Shown here: positions 7,190-14,626 of the stretch, in pieces
Layout: each line of letters starts with the position of its first letter
Position numbering within the stretch: the stretch's first letter is position 1
Source: an uncultured Clostridium sp.
Lineage (GTDB): Bacteria; Bacillota; Clostridia; Clostridiales; Clostridiaceae
Direction: 5' to 3'
Assembly (NCBI RefSeq): GCF_937920395.1
Contig: NZ_CALEVF010000075.1
Location: 1-19,112 of the forward strand
DNA: 19,112 nucleotides
Program-made: the position numbers and the translations under genes
Notes under the pieces: generated by a model
What the model was told of the DNA's origin: nothing
Seen by the model: the letters and a program-made list of their open reading frames with translations, nothing else
The model's database searches: none

Positions 7190-8578
7190 GTGAATATTTT
7201 GAGAATAGAAACTAATTCTTCTAAAAGAATATATAAAGATAAGCTTAGCTTTGAAAATCTAAGCAACCTATCGAATATACTGTATATTGGTAATGAAGCT
7301 AAAATTAAAGCTTATTCAATTCTTGTTTACAATCATGAGAAAGATCTTTCGCAGAGTATTCATTTAACTATTAAGAATATGTTTAATCTTAATACTTATT
7401 ATACAAACTATGCTGTTTGTGAAGCTAAATGGAATAAATCTTCTAATGTTGAATTAAACAAAATGTACATAGATGATTTAAAGAAGAACATTAACCATAG
7501 AGAGAAATCTGTTAAAGAGTTAATTAATAAAATTAAATTTTGGAGTAAAATTCATACCCATATTATCGATATATCTAAGGCTATTAAAAATAGTAAAAAC
7601 CTCCCCAAATTTAAGTATTATAGACCATATTATTTTTATATGTCAGATGATAAGATTTTTGTTGAGGCCAATTATAAAAATAAATCAATTATATATAATA
7701 TATACGATTTTGAGCATGCTCTTGTTATAAAAAAAATTAGCAGATTAACTAATAAACTGAATATGATTAAGCGTGGTATAGGTTATCAAAAACAAAAACT
7801 TGCAAGACTTAATACAAGTGCAGTAAAATCATGTTTTGGTACTAAGAAACTATTCAAAGCACAGCATACATTATATAACGAGCATTCTGCATGGAAAGAA
7901 GACTTCTATAAAGCTAGACATAAAACTATAGAACTTCAAGGACTTAACACAGTTACACAAGGAAATGCTTGTGTTAAATACAATTACGAAACGAATTTAC
8001 TAAAGATTCAACTGCCTTATGAAAACAAAATAGGTGCATATCATAGTTCGCAATGGTTTGAAATAGAAAATGTTGAATTTCCTTACCATAAAGACTTATT
8101 AATAGAAGCTCTAAATACTAAAAATTCCCCTGTTTCCTTACGAATCGAAGACAAAGGAGATTACTTTTTGTTTAAGCCATCTTATAAATTATTTAAAGAT
8201 GAAAATCAAATTAATTATTCGAAGGCAAATGGAGTTGTAGGATATGATATAAACTACGACCATATTGCATGGAGTGAAACTGATTGTATCGGAAACCTAT
8301 TAGACTTTGGCACTATACGTTTTAATATAGCAAATAAAACTTCAGGGCAAATTTCAAAAATTTTAGAAAAGTGTGCCTTAGGGCTTGTTCAAATAGCCAG
8401 GGATAAAAATAAACCGCTTGCTGGTGAGGACATTAAAAACATCAGTAAATCCAAACTAACTTATGGCAATACTAAACGAAATATGAAAATTAGTATGTTT
8501 GCTCATAAAAAAATCATTGAAGCAATCAGTTCCAGGGCTTTTAAAGAAAAGCCTATTGTAAAGTTTAGTTTTAATTAA
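7190..8578 (+). CDS. TnpB-like RNA-guided nuclease homologue, C-terminally truncated
   Basis: A 462-residue protein of the IS200/IS605 TnpB family (ancestor group of Cas12). The long helical N-terminal and wedge-like region (1-345) is followed by RuvC-I GVVGYDINYDHIAWSETD (348-365, Asp353) and RuvC-II PLAGEDIKNI (409-418, Glu413). It then reads IIEAISSRAFKEKPIVKFSFN and stops. In relatives this helix runs on into VNPAYTS, the zinc ribbon and the RuvC-III aspartate, so roughly the last 80-100 residues are missing. No continuation is visible in another frame downstream. It is therefore either a decayed gene or a cleavage-deficient RNA-binding form like the TldR repressors. A GTG at 7190 and a TTG at 7199 are possible starts; the TTG is better spaced from AGAGGGTG. 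No TnpA is nearby. Confidence 0.7.
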   Translation: MNILRIETNSSKRIYKDKLSFENLSNLSNILYIGNEAKIKAYSILVYNHEKDLSQSIHLTIKNMFNLNTYYTNYAVCEAKWNKSSNVELNKMYIDDLKKNINHREKSVKELINKIKFWSKIHTHIIDISKAIKNSKNLPKFKYYRPYYFYMSDDKIFVEANYKNKSIIYNIYDFEHALVIKKISRLTNKLNMIKRGIGYQKQKLARLNTSAVKSCFGTKKLFKAQHTLYNEHSAWKEDFYKARHKTIELQGLNTVTQGNACVKYNYETNLLKIQLPYENKIGAYHSSQWFEIENVEFPYHKDLLIEALNTKNSPVSLRIEDKGDYFLFKPSYKLFKDENQINYSKANGVVGYDINYDHIAWSETDCIGNLLDFGTIRFNIANKTSGQISKILEKCALGLVQIARDKNKPLAGEDIKNISKSKLTYGNTKRNMKISMFAHKKIIEAISSRAFKEKPIVKFSFN

Positions 8579-8838
8579 ATCATTTAGATAAATTACTTCA
8601 ATATAAAAATAAAAAATTGCTTTATAGCTTATAGTTACCCTAAAATCTAAGGTTGCTACGCAGTGAAGGCACTTACGTGATAGGGGTGCATTAATTATGA
8701 GCTACTTATGAAATAATTATACTTGTAGCTTATTGTAAAAATTAGCTTGTTTAGAATACTAAACAAGCTCTATGTTACAAGGATATTGTCTCTTACGGTT
8801 CTTAGTTCAATGAGAACTGGACCGCTTTTGCGGTTTAC
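8579..8838 (+). ncRNA. Candidate omega RNA / right end of the TnpB-like element
   Basis: No coding frame is visible in these 260 bases, but structure is dense. A GTGAAGG block (8663-8669) is followed by a GCAC/GTGC stem. AGCTAC (8701-8706) pairs with GTAGCT. An 11-bp perfect stem AGCTTGTTTAG/CTAAACAAGCT follows, then GTTCTTA (8798-8804) with TGAGAAC (8811-8817), then ACCGC-TTTT-GCGGT, ending in TTTAC (8834-8838). TnpB guide RNAs come from the 3' end of tnpB plus the element's right end, and GUGAAGG followed by a stem resembles my recollection of Cas12f and TnpB RNAs. The assignment is inferred from position and folding, not from a family match. Confidence 0.35.
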
Positions 8839-9214
8839 AATCGCCCACTTCTATAAGTGGTGCGTATGTTGAATTATAGGTATTACAATTTATAAGCATA
8901 CAATGTCAACTACCTACCACTTAGAGCGTAAGCTCTTGAAGTGGAGGCTTGTAGATTATAGTAATCTTATAAGCTTGGTTGAATAGTCTAAGTGCAACAA
9001 TCAGTTAGCACTACGTTATACAAAAATATATATAGTTACCTTGGGATACTCCACAAGTCCTAAGCTCTAAGGGTAGTGATTAAACATTTCTAAGAGGAAG
9101 GAAAAGTGTTGCTACTACAAAACTTTGTATAACATTGACGATGTGGGCTTACCTACCGTAAGGTAGTGTTTTATCCTTAATTGGATTATTTATTATTAAA
9201 GAGGAGGCATACTG
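8820..9214 (+). ncRNA. IscB omega RNA (HEARO-type), with guide at its 5' end
   Basis: This non-coding leader directly precedes iscB, where HEARO RNAs are found. Visible stems are CGCCCACTT/AAGTGGTGCG (8842-8864); CCACTT-AGAGC-GTAA-GCTCT-TG-AAGTGG (8917-8944); a long-range perfect 10-bp pair GTTATACAAA (9015-9024) with TTTGTATAAC (9124-9133), enclosing TTACCTT...AAGGGTAG; and CTACC-GTAA-GGTAG (9153-9166) just ahead of the gene. In IscB systems the guide is the flanking DNA immediately left of the element, here about 8820-8838 ending in TTTAC. The RNA would bind IscB and direct it to matching DNA. The exact 5' and 3' ends are uncertain. Confidence 0.65.
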
Positions 9215-10528
9215 ATGGTATATGTTATTAATTTAAATGGAAAACCACTTATGCCTACTAATAGGTATGCTAAAGTAAGAGTTTTGCTTAAAGAAAATAA
9301 GGCAAAAGTGGTTAATTCTAAACCTTTTACAATTCAATTACTTTATAGTTCAACTGAATTTGTTAAATTAGCTACATTAGGTATTGATAGTGGCTATTTA
9401 AATATTGGATATTCTGTACTTACTAATAATAAGGAACTCATATCAGGTGAAGTAAAGCTTCTTAAAGGTATGTCAGAACGCCTTAAAGAAAAAAGAATGT
9501 ACCGTATAATAAGAAGAAATAGACTCCGCTATAGAAAGCCACGCTTTGACAATAGGAAGCGTTCTACTGGTTGGTTAGCACCTTCTGTACAACATAAATA
9601 TGATAGCCACATAAGATTTATAGATAAATTAAAGAAGATAGTTCCTATATCAAATATAATTATTGAAGTTGCTAATTTTGACACTCACCTACTTAAAAAT
9701 CCAAACATTAGTGGTGAAGAATATCAAAATGGAGAACAAAATAACTTCTTTAATTTAAGAGAATATGTACTTCATAGAGATGGTCATAAGTGCCAAAACC
9801 CAAATTGTAAAAATAAAGATAAAAATATCATTTTACAAGTTCATCATTTAGCTTTTTGGAAAAAAGATAGAACAGACCGCCCTGGTAATTTACTTACTTT
9901 ATGTACCAATTGTCATATTTCTAAAAATCATAAAGAAAATGGGTTTTTATGGGGTTGGGAACCAAAGGTGAAAAGTTTTAAAGATGCAACATTTATGTCA
10001 ACGGTAAGATGGCGACTTGTAAATACCTTCGGTTATAAACATACTTATGGTTATGACACAAAGTTAAAAAGAATAGCTTTAAAACTGGATAAAACCCACT
10101 ATAATGACGCTTTCTGTATAGCGGGAGGTAATGTTCAAAGCAGGGTAGAACTTCTAATTTACGAACAAATTAAAAGGAACAATCGGTCTCTTGAAAAGTT
10201 CTATGATTCTAAAATTATAGACACAAGGACAGGTAAGAAAGTAAGTGGTGTTGAACTCTTTAATGGTCGTAGAACTCGTAACAAAAACTTAAATTCAGAA
10301 GATTTAAGAACGTATAGAGGAGAAAAGATATCTAAGGGACAAAGGAGAATAAGAACTAAAAGGTATTTTTATCAACCAGGAGATTTAGTTAAATATGAAA
10401 ATATAATTTACACAGTAAAAGGAACTCAAAATAATGGAGCCTATGTAGCTTTAAAAGAAATTAAAAAAGTGCCTAAAGTACAATTACTTACACCATATAG
10501 GTTTAGAAAAGGGTTAGTTCCGTCTTAG
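9215..10528 (+). CDS. iscB: RNA-guided DNA endonuclease IscB
   Basis: A 437-residue IscB, the transposon-encoded ancestor of Cas9. In order: PLMP domain (GKPLMPTNRYAKVRVLL, 9-25); RuvC-I LGIDSGYLNIGYSV with Asp58; arginine-rich bridge helix (about 94-113); RuvC-II IIIEVANFD with Glu151; HNH domain (180-240) with QVHHLAF (His210/His211), PGNLL (Asn225) and His234, and zinc ligands Cys193, Cys198, Cys230, Cys233; RuvC-III THYNDAF with Asp298; then the C-terminal region (about 320-437) expected to contact the target-adjacent motif. All catalytic residues are present and the length is normal, so the enzyme should cut both strands under omega RNA guidance. AGAGGAGG (9201-9208) precedes the ATG. 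The omega RNA lies immediately upstream. It probably aids retention of the element after excision. Confidence 0.92.
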   Translation: MVYVINLNGKPLMPTNRYAKVRVLLKENKAKVVNSKPFTIQLLYSSTEFVKLATLGIDSGYLNIGYSVLTNNKELISGEVKLLKGMSERLKEKRMYRIIRRNRLRYRKPRFDNRKRSTGWLAPSVQHKYDSHIRFIDKLKKIVPISNIIIEVANFDTHLLKNPNISGEEYQNGEQNNFFNLREYVLHRDGHKCQNPNCKNKDKNIILQVHHLAFWKKDRTDRPGNLLTLCTNCHISKNHKENGFLWGWEPKVKSFKDATFMSTVRWRLVNTFGYKHTYGYDTKLKRIALKLDKTHYNDAFCIAGGNVQSRVELLIYEQIKRNNRSLEKFYDSKIIDTRTGKKVSGVELFNGRRTRNKNLNSEDLRTYRGEKISKGQRRIRTKRYFYQPGDLVKYENIIYTVKGTQNNGAYVALKEIKKVPKVQLLTPYRFRKGLVPS

Positions 10529-10552
10529 CTAACGCTAAGAAATGCAATTTAT

Positions 10553-10576
10553 ACCCCACTTATAGAAGATGGGGGT
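10553..10576 (+). repeat. Right-end hairpin of the IscB element
   Basis: ACCCCACTT (10553-10561) pairs with AAGATGGGGGT (10566-10576) with one mismatch. It matches the left-end hairpin in sequence (CCCACTT, then TAT, then AAG) and lies 25 bp after the iscB stop codon. Confidence 0.6.
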
Positions 10577-10618
10577 GTTCTTACATCTGTTTGATAAAAA
10601 AATGTATTTTGAACTAAA

Positions 10619-10653
10619 AGAAAAAGTCATCTGCAGTCTAGATGACTTTTTCT
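10619..10653. terminator. Strong hairpin terminator downstream of the acetyltransferase gene
   Basis: AGAAAAAGTCATCT (10619-10632) pairs perfectly over 14 bp with AGATGACTTTTTCT (10640-10653). It is A-rich on one flank and T-rich on the other, so it works both ways. It lies beyond the 3' end of the minus-strand acetyltransferase gene and outside the proposed IscB element. Confidence 0.8.
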
Positions 10654-10709
10654 TTTATTAAACAATGGAGAATATCCTCAAAGTGAAATTAACTGTATTT
10701 ATGCCTATG

Positions 10710-11326
10710 TTATAAACTAATTATTAACTGAGACCTAATCTCGTCAAAATTTTTATAAAATTTTGCAATGTGTATTCCATCTACCAGTGCATGATTTACT
10801 AATATAGTTGTGGGCATTAATACTTTATCATTTTGTTTAAAATAACGCCCAAACGTAATACGTGGATTACAGTCAGATGGGCTGGGTACAGGCTGTATAA
10901 TCGCAGTATAAGTAATCCATGGTAAGCATGATACAAAAAACAATGAATCTACTTTATTAACATCATCTGTAATACCTTTTGTTTTAGACAAACTTTGTCT
11001 CTCTTGCGCATATCCTAAAAAATTTTTATAATTCATACAAGAATTCAGTTCACAATAACAATAAGTTCCATCTTCTAAAGCGACAGTATGAGATGTATTA
11101 CAATTTGAATATTCGATTATACCATCGCCATCAATCCTTCTTCTAAATTCAGGTATTTTATTTGCCGCATTTGCTGCTATATAAAGCATTGTTAAAAAAA
11201 AGGCAGCTTTTTTCCCATAATCACATTAAATAAATAAGTAATATCAATATTAACGGTCGCACCAGCATAAGGATATGCCATATTTCTAAAATATTCAAAG
11301 TGAGTTTTTCGTGGATAAAAATTCAT
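10710..11326 (-). pseudogene. Chloramphenicol-acetyltransferase-like gene, frameshifted in a T tract
   Basis: The longest open piece (11189-10710, 159 residues) is a type A CAT-family enzyme that would transfer acetyl from acetyl-CoA. Catalytic motif VNHALVDG holds the essential His and Asp (residues 133 and 137 of the piece). The usual first His of HHxxxDG is Asn, which is not the catalytic one. The missing N-terminus is readable just upstream: from an ATG at 11326 the frame gives MNFYPRKTHFEYF, then VNIDITYLFNVIMGKKLPFF, and hits TAA in a run of eight T (minus strand, 11194-11201). A ninth T would continue as LTMLYIAANAAN. With that base the protein is about 205 residues, near the family norm of 210-220. 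An earlier in-frame ATG lies at 11341. I see no clear ribosome binding site. Substrate uncertain. Confidence 0.8.
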
Positions 11327-11334
11327 ATAATATG

Positions 11335-11363
11335 TTGACATACAACAATGAAAATGTTATCAT
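11335..11363 (+). promoter_or_regulatory. Sigma-A-type promoter of the sucrose operon
   Basis: TTGACA (11335-11340) is followed after exactly 17 bases by TATCAT (11358-11363). Transcription would start near 11370, about 15 bases ahead of the RAT antiterminator sequence, which is the layout expected for an operon controlled by antitermination. Confidence 0.7.
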
Positions 11364-11384
11364 CGTTTTATAAACTGAATAAAA

Positions 11385-11412
11385 GGATTGTTACTGATTA
11401 GCAGGCAAAACC
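11385..11412 (+). promoter_or_regulatory. RAT antiterminator site ahead of scrT
   Basis: GGATTGTTACTGATTA followed by GCAGGCAAAACC closely matches the ribonucleic antiterminator bound by LicT/SacT/SacY proteins. Its 3' bases overlap the 5' arm of the terminator beginning at 11410, so protein binding would block terminator folding. ScrT would thus control its own synthesis. Confidence 0.85.
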
Positions 11413-11457
11413 TAAATTAAGATTATTGTAAAATTTGTCTTAGTCTAGGTTTTTTTA
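11410..11457 (+). terminator. Conditional terminator ahead of scrT
   Basis: ACCTAAATTAAGA (from 11410) pairs with TCTTAGTCTAGGT (to about 11451), followed by a run of T. The 5' arm shares its ACC with the end of the RAT, making the two structures mutually exclusive. Confidence 0.8.
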
Positions 11458-11518
11458 TATTATATATAATTTAACATGATTGCCCATTAATTATATGAAA
11501 ACAATTGGGGTGAATACT

Positions 11519-12382
11519 ATGATAATAAAAAGAATATTAAATAACAATGTTGTTACGACTATTGATGAAAAATCTAAGCGTGAAAAAGTAATTATGGGCA
11601 GAGGAATTGCTTTTCAAAAGAGAAATGGAGATATGGTCGATGGTTTGAAAATTGAAAAAGTATTTATTTTGGAAAATAAAATTGAAAATGAGAAGTTTCT
11701 AAAATTGATAAATGAAATCCCTATGGAGTACATAAAATTATCAGAGACAATTATAAGCTATGGGAAAGAAAAATTAAATACACAATTTGATGATCATATT
11801 TATATTGCATTAACAGATCATATTGATTTTGCTATTAAACGATATAAAGAAGGTATTAAGTTAAAGAATCAATTACTTTGGGAAATACAAAGGATACATA
11901 AAAGAGAGTACGAAGTGGGTTTATGGGCAATAGATTGTATTGAACATGAAGTAGGAATTAAAATGGATTTAGATGAAGCCGGTTATATTGCTCTACATTT
12001 GGTAGATGCGGCTCTTAACCAAAGTATGGATAATACAATAAATGGTATTTCAATTGTTCAAGAAATATTAAATATTATAAAATATTTTTTTAATGTAGAA
12101 TTTGATGAAAATGATATTTCTTATGATAGACTTATCACGCACTTGAAGTATTTTTCACAAAGGGTAATTTCAGATAAAAAGTTACCAGAAGATAGTAATG
12201 AATTTTTAAAAATGGTAAAAATAAATTATTATAAACCATATAGTTGTGCATTAAAGATAAAAATTTTTATTGAAAAAAATTATGGCTACACAATAAATAA
12301 TGGAGAAATAGTTTATTTAAGTCTTCATATTCAGCGAGTTATTTCTAGTATAACTTATAAGGTATCATCTGAAAGATTATAG
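11519..12382 (+). CDS. scrT: BglG-family transcriptional antiterminator of the sucrose operon
   Basis: A 287-residue LicT/SacT-type protein. The CAT RNA-binding domain (1-56, MIIKRILNNNVVTTIDE, GRGIAFQK) is followed by PRD1 (about 68-172) and PRD2 (about 173-285). The four regulatory histidines expected for phosphorylation by the phosphotransferase system are present: His101, His160, His208 and His270, each one above the LicT positions. Without sugar the transporter would phosphorylate and inactivate it; with sucrose it binds RAT RNA and prevents termination. I chose the ATG at 11519, preceded by GGGGTGA (11507-11513), over an upstream TTG at 11480 that lacks a site and would place residues ahead of the conserved MxIxRILNNN opening. 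RAT sites precede both this gene and scrA, so both are its targets. The name follows the clostridial scr operons. Confidence 0.88.
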   Translation: MIIKRILNNNVVTTIDEKSKREKVIMGRGIAFQKRNGDMVDGLKIEKVFILENKIENEKFLKLINEIPMEYIKLSETIISYGKEKLNTQFDDHIYIALTDHIDFAIKRYKEGIKLKNQLLWEIQRIHKREYEVGLWAIDCIEHEVGIKMDLDEAGYIALHLVDAALNQSMDNTINGISIVQEILNIIKYFFNVEFDENDISYDRLITHLKYFSQRVISDKKLPEDSNEFLKMVKINYYKPYSCALKIKIFIEKNYGYTINNGEIVYLSLHIQRVISSITYKVSSERL

Positions 12383-12454
12383 GTTTATACATTTATTAAT
12401 ATATATAAGGAAATAGAGTAGGGATTTATTTAAGATACTAAAAATTTAATATCA

Positions 12455-12483
12455 GGATTGTTACTGGTTATCCAGGCAAAACC
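12455..12483 (+). promoter_or_regulatory. Second RAT antiterminator site, ahead of scrA
   Basis: GGATTGTTACTGGTTA followed by TCCAGGCAAAACC shares nearly all bases with the first RAT. Differences fall in the middle (ATTAGC against GTTATCC). Its end overlaps the following terminator. No promoter is obvious between scrT and this site, so transcripts from scrT must pass a second checkpoint. Confidence 0.85.
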
Positions 12484-12533
12484 TAAGTTGTAGATTATAC
12501 ATTAAGTGTATTAATCCAATTTAGGCTTTTTTT
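12482..12533 (+). terminator. Conditional terminator ahead of scrA
   Basis: CCTAAGTTG (12482-12490) pairs with CAATTTAGG (12517-12525), with inner pairing GATTA/TAATC, followed by seven T. The 5' arm overlaps the RAT site. Confidence 0.8.
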
Positions 12534-12616
12534 ATTTGAATTAGTAACGGCTACTTAATGGCACAAGATAATGCAATAATCAGGTTTGTGTAGATAAAAA
12601 TATAGGAGGGGTAAAA

Positions 12617-14554
12617 ATGGATTATAACAAAATAGCTAAAGAAATTTTAACGTATTTGGGTGGAGAAAGCAATGTTGCTAGTGCAGCGCATTGTGCTACA
12701 AGATTGAGATTGGTTTTAAATGACGATAAAAAGGCAAACATAAAAAAAATAGAAAAAATGGATGCGGTTAAAGGAGTATTTAACAGTGGAGGTCAGTTAC
12801 AAATTATTATTGGTCAAGGAACAGTAAACAAAGTATATGCTTCTTTTATTGAAGGAACTAAAATAGGAGTGGCGAGTTTAAGTGATAATAAAAGAGCTGC
12901 AATGAAAAATATGAATCCTTTTGAGAGATTTGCAAGAATGTTATCGAATATTTTTCTTCCAATAATACCAGCAATAGTTGCTAGTGGGCTTTTAATGGGA
13001 ATTTTAGGAATGCTTCAAAATTTCCATTTGATTGATTCAAAAAGTGGAATGTATATATTATTAAATATGTTTTCAAATGCAGCTTTTGTGTTTTTACCTG
13101 TTTTAATTGCATTTAGTGCGGCTAAACAATTTGGAACTAATCCTTTTCTAGCGGTAACATTAGCAGGCATAATGATACATCCAGACCTTCAAAATGCTTG
13201 GACGTTAGGAACTGGAATTAAAAATTCAATGGACTTTTACGGACTTCATGTAAGTATGGTTGGGTATCAAGGCCAAGTGCTTCCAATATTAATTGCTGTT
13301 TGGGTTATGGGATATATAGAAAGAGGCTTAAGAAAAATAGTTCCAGATATATTAGATATTTTACTAACACCATTCTTAACAGTATTGATTACAGGATTCT
13401 TTACATTTTTCATCATAGGACCAGCAGGGAGATTTCTAGGTGATGGACTATCATTTGCTTTAGTAACGCTATATAATACAGCGGGTGTTTTTGCTGGTAT
13501 ATTATTTGGAGGATTTTATTCATTAATAGTTATTACAGGTATTCATCAAAGTTTTCAAGCTGTTGAGGCAGGATTACTTGCTAACCCAAGTATTCATAAG
13601 GACTTCTTATTACCAATTTGGTCAATGGCAAACGTTGCACAAGGTGGAGCTGCTTTTGCAGTATATTTTATCACTAAAAATGCAAAAATGAAGTCAATAG
13701 CAGGTCCAGCATCATTATCAGCTGTACTTGGTATAACTGAACCAGCAATTTTTGGAGTAAATTTGAGATACAGAAGGCCATTCGTTGCAGCAGCTATAGG
13801 TGGTGCTGTAGGTGGAGGTTATGTAGTATTTACTAAAGTAGCAATGACAGGCATGGGTGTAAGTGGAATACCAGGTACATCAATTGTACCACCATCATCT
13901 ATAATGAATTATATAATTGGAATGGTTATAGCTTTTGCAACGGCCTTTGCAGTTACTTCTGTACTTGGGATAAGAGAAGAAAAAGAGGCAAAAGAAGAAA
14001 AAGAGGCAAAAGAAGAAATAGAGGAAGAAATAGAAGAAGATAATAATGATAAGAGTAATGAAGATGTTTTACTTTATAATGAAGCCGATGCAAATACTAT
14101 TTTAAAATTAGTATCACCTGTAAATGGGAATATTATATTACTTAAAGATGTCCCAGACAAAACTTTTTCTGATGAATTATTGGGAAAAGGAATAGCGGTG
14201 AATCCTTTGGATGGAATAGTAGTTTCACCAGCAGACGGAACTGTAGTATGCTTATTTGATACAAAACATGCAATAGCAATTAAAACAAGTGATGGAATGG
14301 AAATTCTGATTCATATAGGAATAGATACAGTGAAAATGAATGGTGAGGGCTTTAAGTCATTTATTAGTACTGGCGATATAATTAAGAAGGGACAAAAATT
14401 AATAGAATTTGATTTAGATTTAGTTAAGGAAAAAGCGAAATCACCTGTAACAATACTCGTCATTACAAATTCTGATGTTATGAAGTTTATTAAGCCATTA
14501 AAGTCTGGTAAAATTAAACAAGGGGAAGAATTATTGTTAGTTGAAATTAATTAA
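12617..14554 (+). CDS. scrA: Sucrose-type PTS transporter, fused EIIBCA
   Basis: A 645-residue membrane transporter of the glucose/sucrose/beta-glucoside PTS group. EIIB (1-85) has the phosphorylated Cys26 in HCATRLRLVL. EIIC (about 101-452) is a multi-helix channel with GITEPAIFG near residue 373. EIIA (about 500-645) has His551 (KHAIAI) and the phospho-accepting His566 (LIHIGIDTV), spaced 15 apart as in EIIA-Glc. A very acidic and lysine-rich linker (about 453-485) joins EIIC to EIIA, partly encoded by a perfect 18-bp tandem duplication. Sucrose would be imported as sucrose-6-phosphate. GGAGGGG precedes the ATG. Substrate is inferred from the downstream GH32 gene; a beta-glucoside or trehalose transporter would look similar. 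Confidence 0.88.
   Translation: MDYNKIAKEILTYLGGESNVASAAHCATRLRLVLNDDKKANIKKIEKMDAVKGVFNSGGQLQIIIGQGTVNKVYASFIEGTKIGVASLSDNKRAAMKNMNPFERFARMLSNIFLPIIPAIVASGLLMGILGMLQNFHLIDSKSGMYILLNMFSNAAFVFLPVLIAFSAAKQFGTNPFLAVTLAGIMIHPDLQNAWTLGTGIKNSMDFYGLHVSMVGYQGQVLPILIAVWVMGYIERGLRKIVPDILDILLTPFLTVLITGFFTFFIIGPAGRFLGDGLSFALVTLYNTAGVFAGILFGGFYSLIVITGIHQSFQAVEAGLLANPSIHKDFLLPIWSMANVAQGGAAFAVYFITKNAKMKSIAGPASLSAVLGITEPAIFGVNLRYRRPFVAAAIGGAVGGGYVVFTKVAMTGMGVSGIPGTSIVPPSSIMNYIIGMVIAFATAFAVTSVLGIREEKEAKEEKEAKEEIEEEIEEDNNDKSNEDVLLYNEADANTILKLVSPVNGNIILLKDVPDKTFSDELLGKGIAVNPLDGIVVSPADGTVVCLFDTKHAIAIKTSDGMEILIHIGIDTVKMNGEGFKSFISTGDIIKKGQKLIEFDLDLVKEKAKSPVTILVITNSDVMKFIKPLKSGKIKQGEELLLVEIN
13976..14011 (+). repeat. 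18-bp tandem duplication in scrA linker
   Basis: The unit GAAGAAAAAGAGGCAAAA occurs twice in a row (13976-13993 and 13994-14011), followed by a degraded GAAGAAATAGAG copy. It encodes EEKEAK repeats in the EIIC-EIIA linker. Being a multiple of three, copy number can change without breaking the frame. Confidence 0.8.
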
Positions 14555-14580
14555 AAAAGAGAGGGAATCACTCTCTTTTT
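14554..14580 (+). terminator. Intercistronic terminator hairpin between scrA and scrB
   Basis: AAAAAGAGAG (14554-14563) pairs perfectly with CTCTCTTTTT (14571-14580) around a 7-base loop, ending in five T. It starts on the last base of the scrA stop codon and lies 46 bp before scrB. It would reduce scrB transcription relative to scrA or protect the scrA message end. Confidence 0.65.
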
Positions 14581-14626
14581 CAAGATTGAAAATAGAAAAA
14601 ATAAAATTTGAAATGGTTGTGATTTT

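Larger units (their letters stand above)
8839..10584 (+). mobile_element. IscB-type IS200/IS605 element (OMEGA element, no TnpA)
   Basis: The proposed left boundary follows TTTAC at 8834-8838, with the subterminal hairpin starting 4-5 bases inside, as in IS608-type ends. The right end has a matching hairpin at 10553-10576 (ACCCCACTT/AAGATGGGGGT) that shares the CCCACTT block with the left hairpin, then CTTAC at 10580-10584 as a possible right cleavage site. The element holds the omega RNA and iscB only, so mobility would need a TnpA transposase acting in trans. The hairpins are clear; the exact ends are inferred. Confidence 0.6.

Noticed and set aside
7063..7266. Minus-strand 67-codon frame overlapping the TnpB-like start
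   Set aside because: It crosses the subterminal hairpin and the start of the TnpB-like gene, has low-complexity Leu/Tyr-rich content and no family resemblance.
8820..8944. CRISPR-like repeats because CCACTT/AAGTGG stems recur
   Set aside because: There are only two or three imperfect hairpins with no regular spacing or spacers; they fit element-end and omega RNA hairpins.
8631..9050. The 9-base match ATAGTTACC at 8631 and again at 9032 as a duplicated omega RNA
   Set aside because: The sequences diverge immediately after the shared bases and fold differently, so chance is the simpler explanation.
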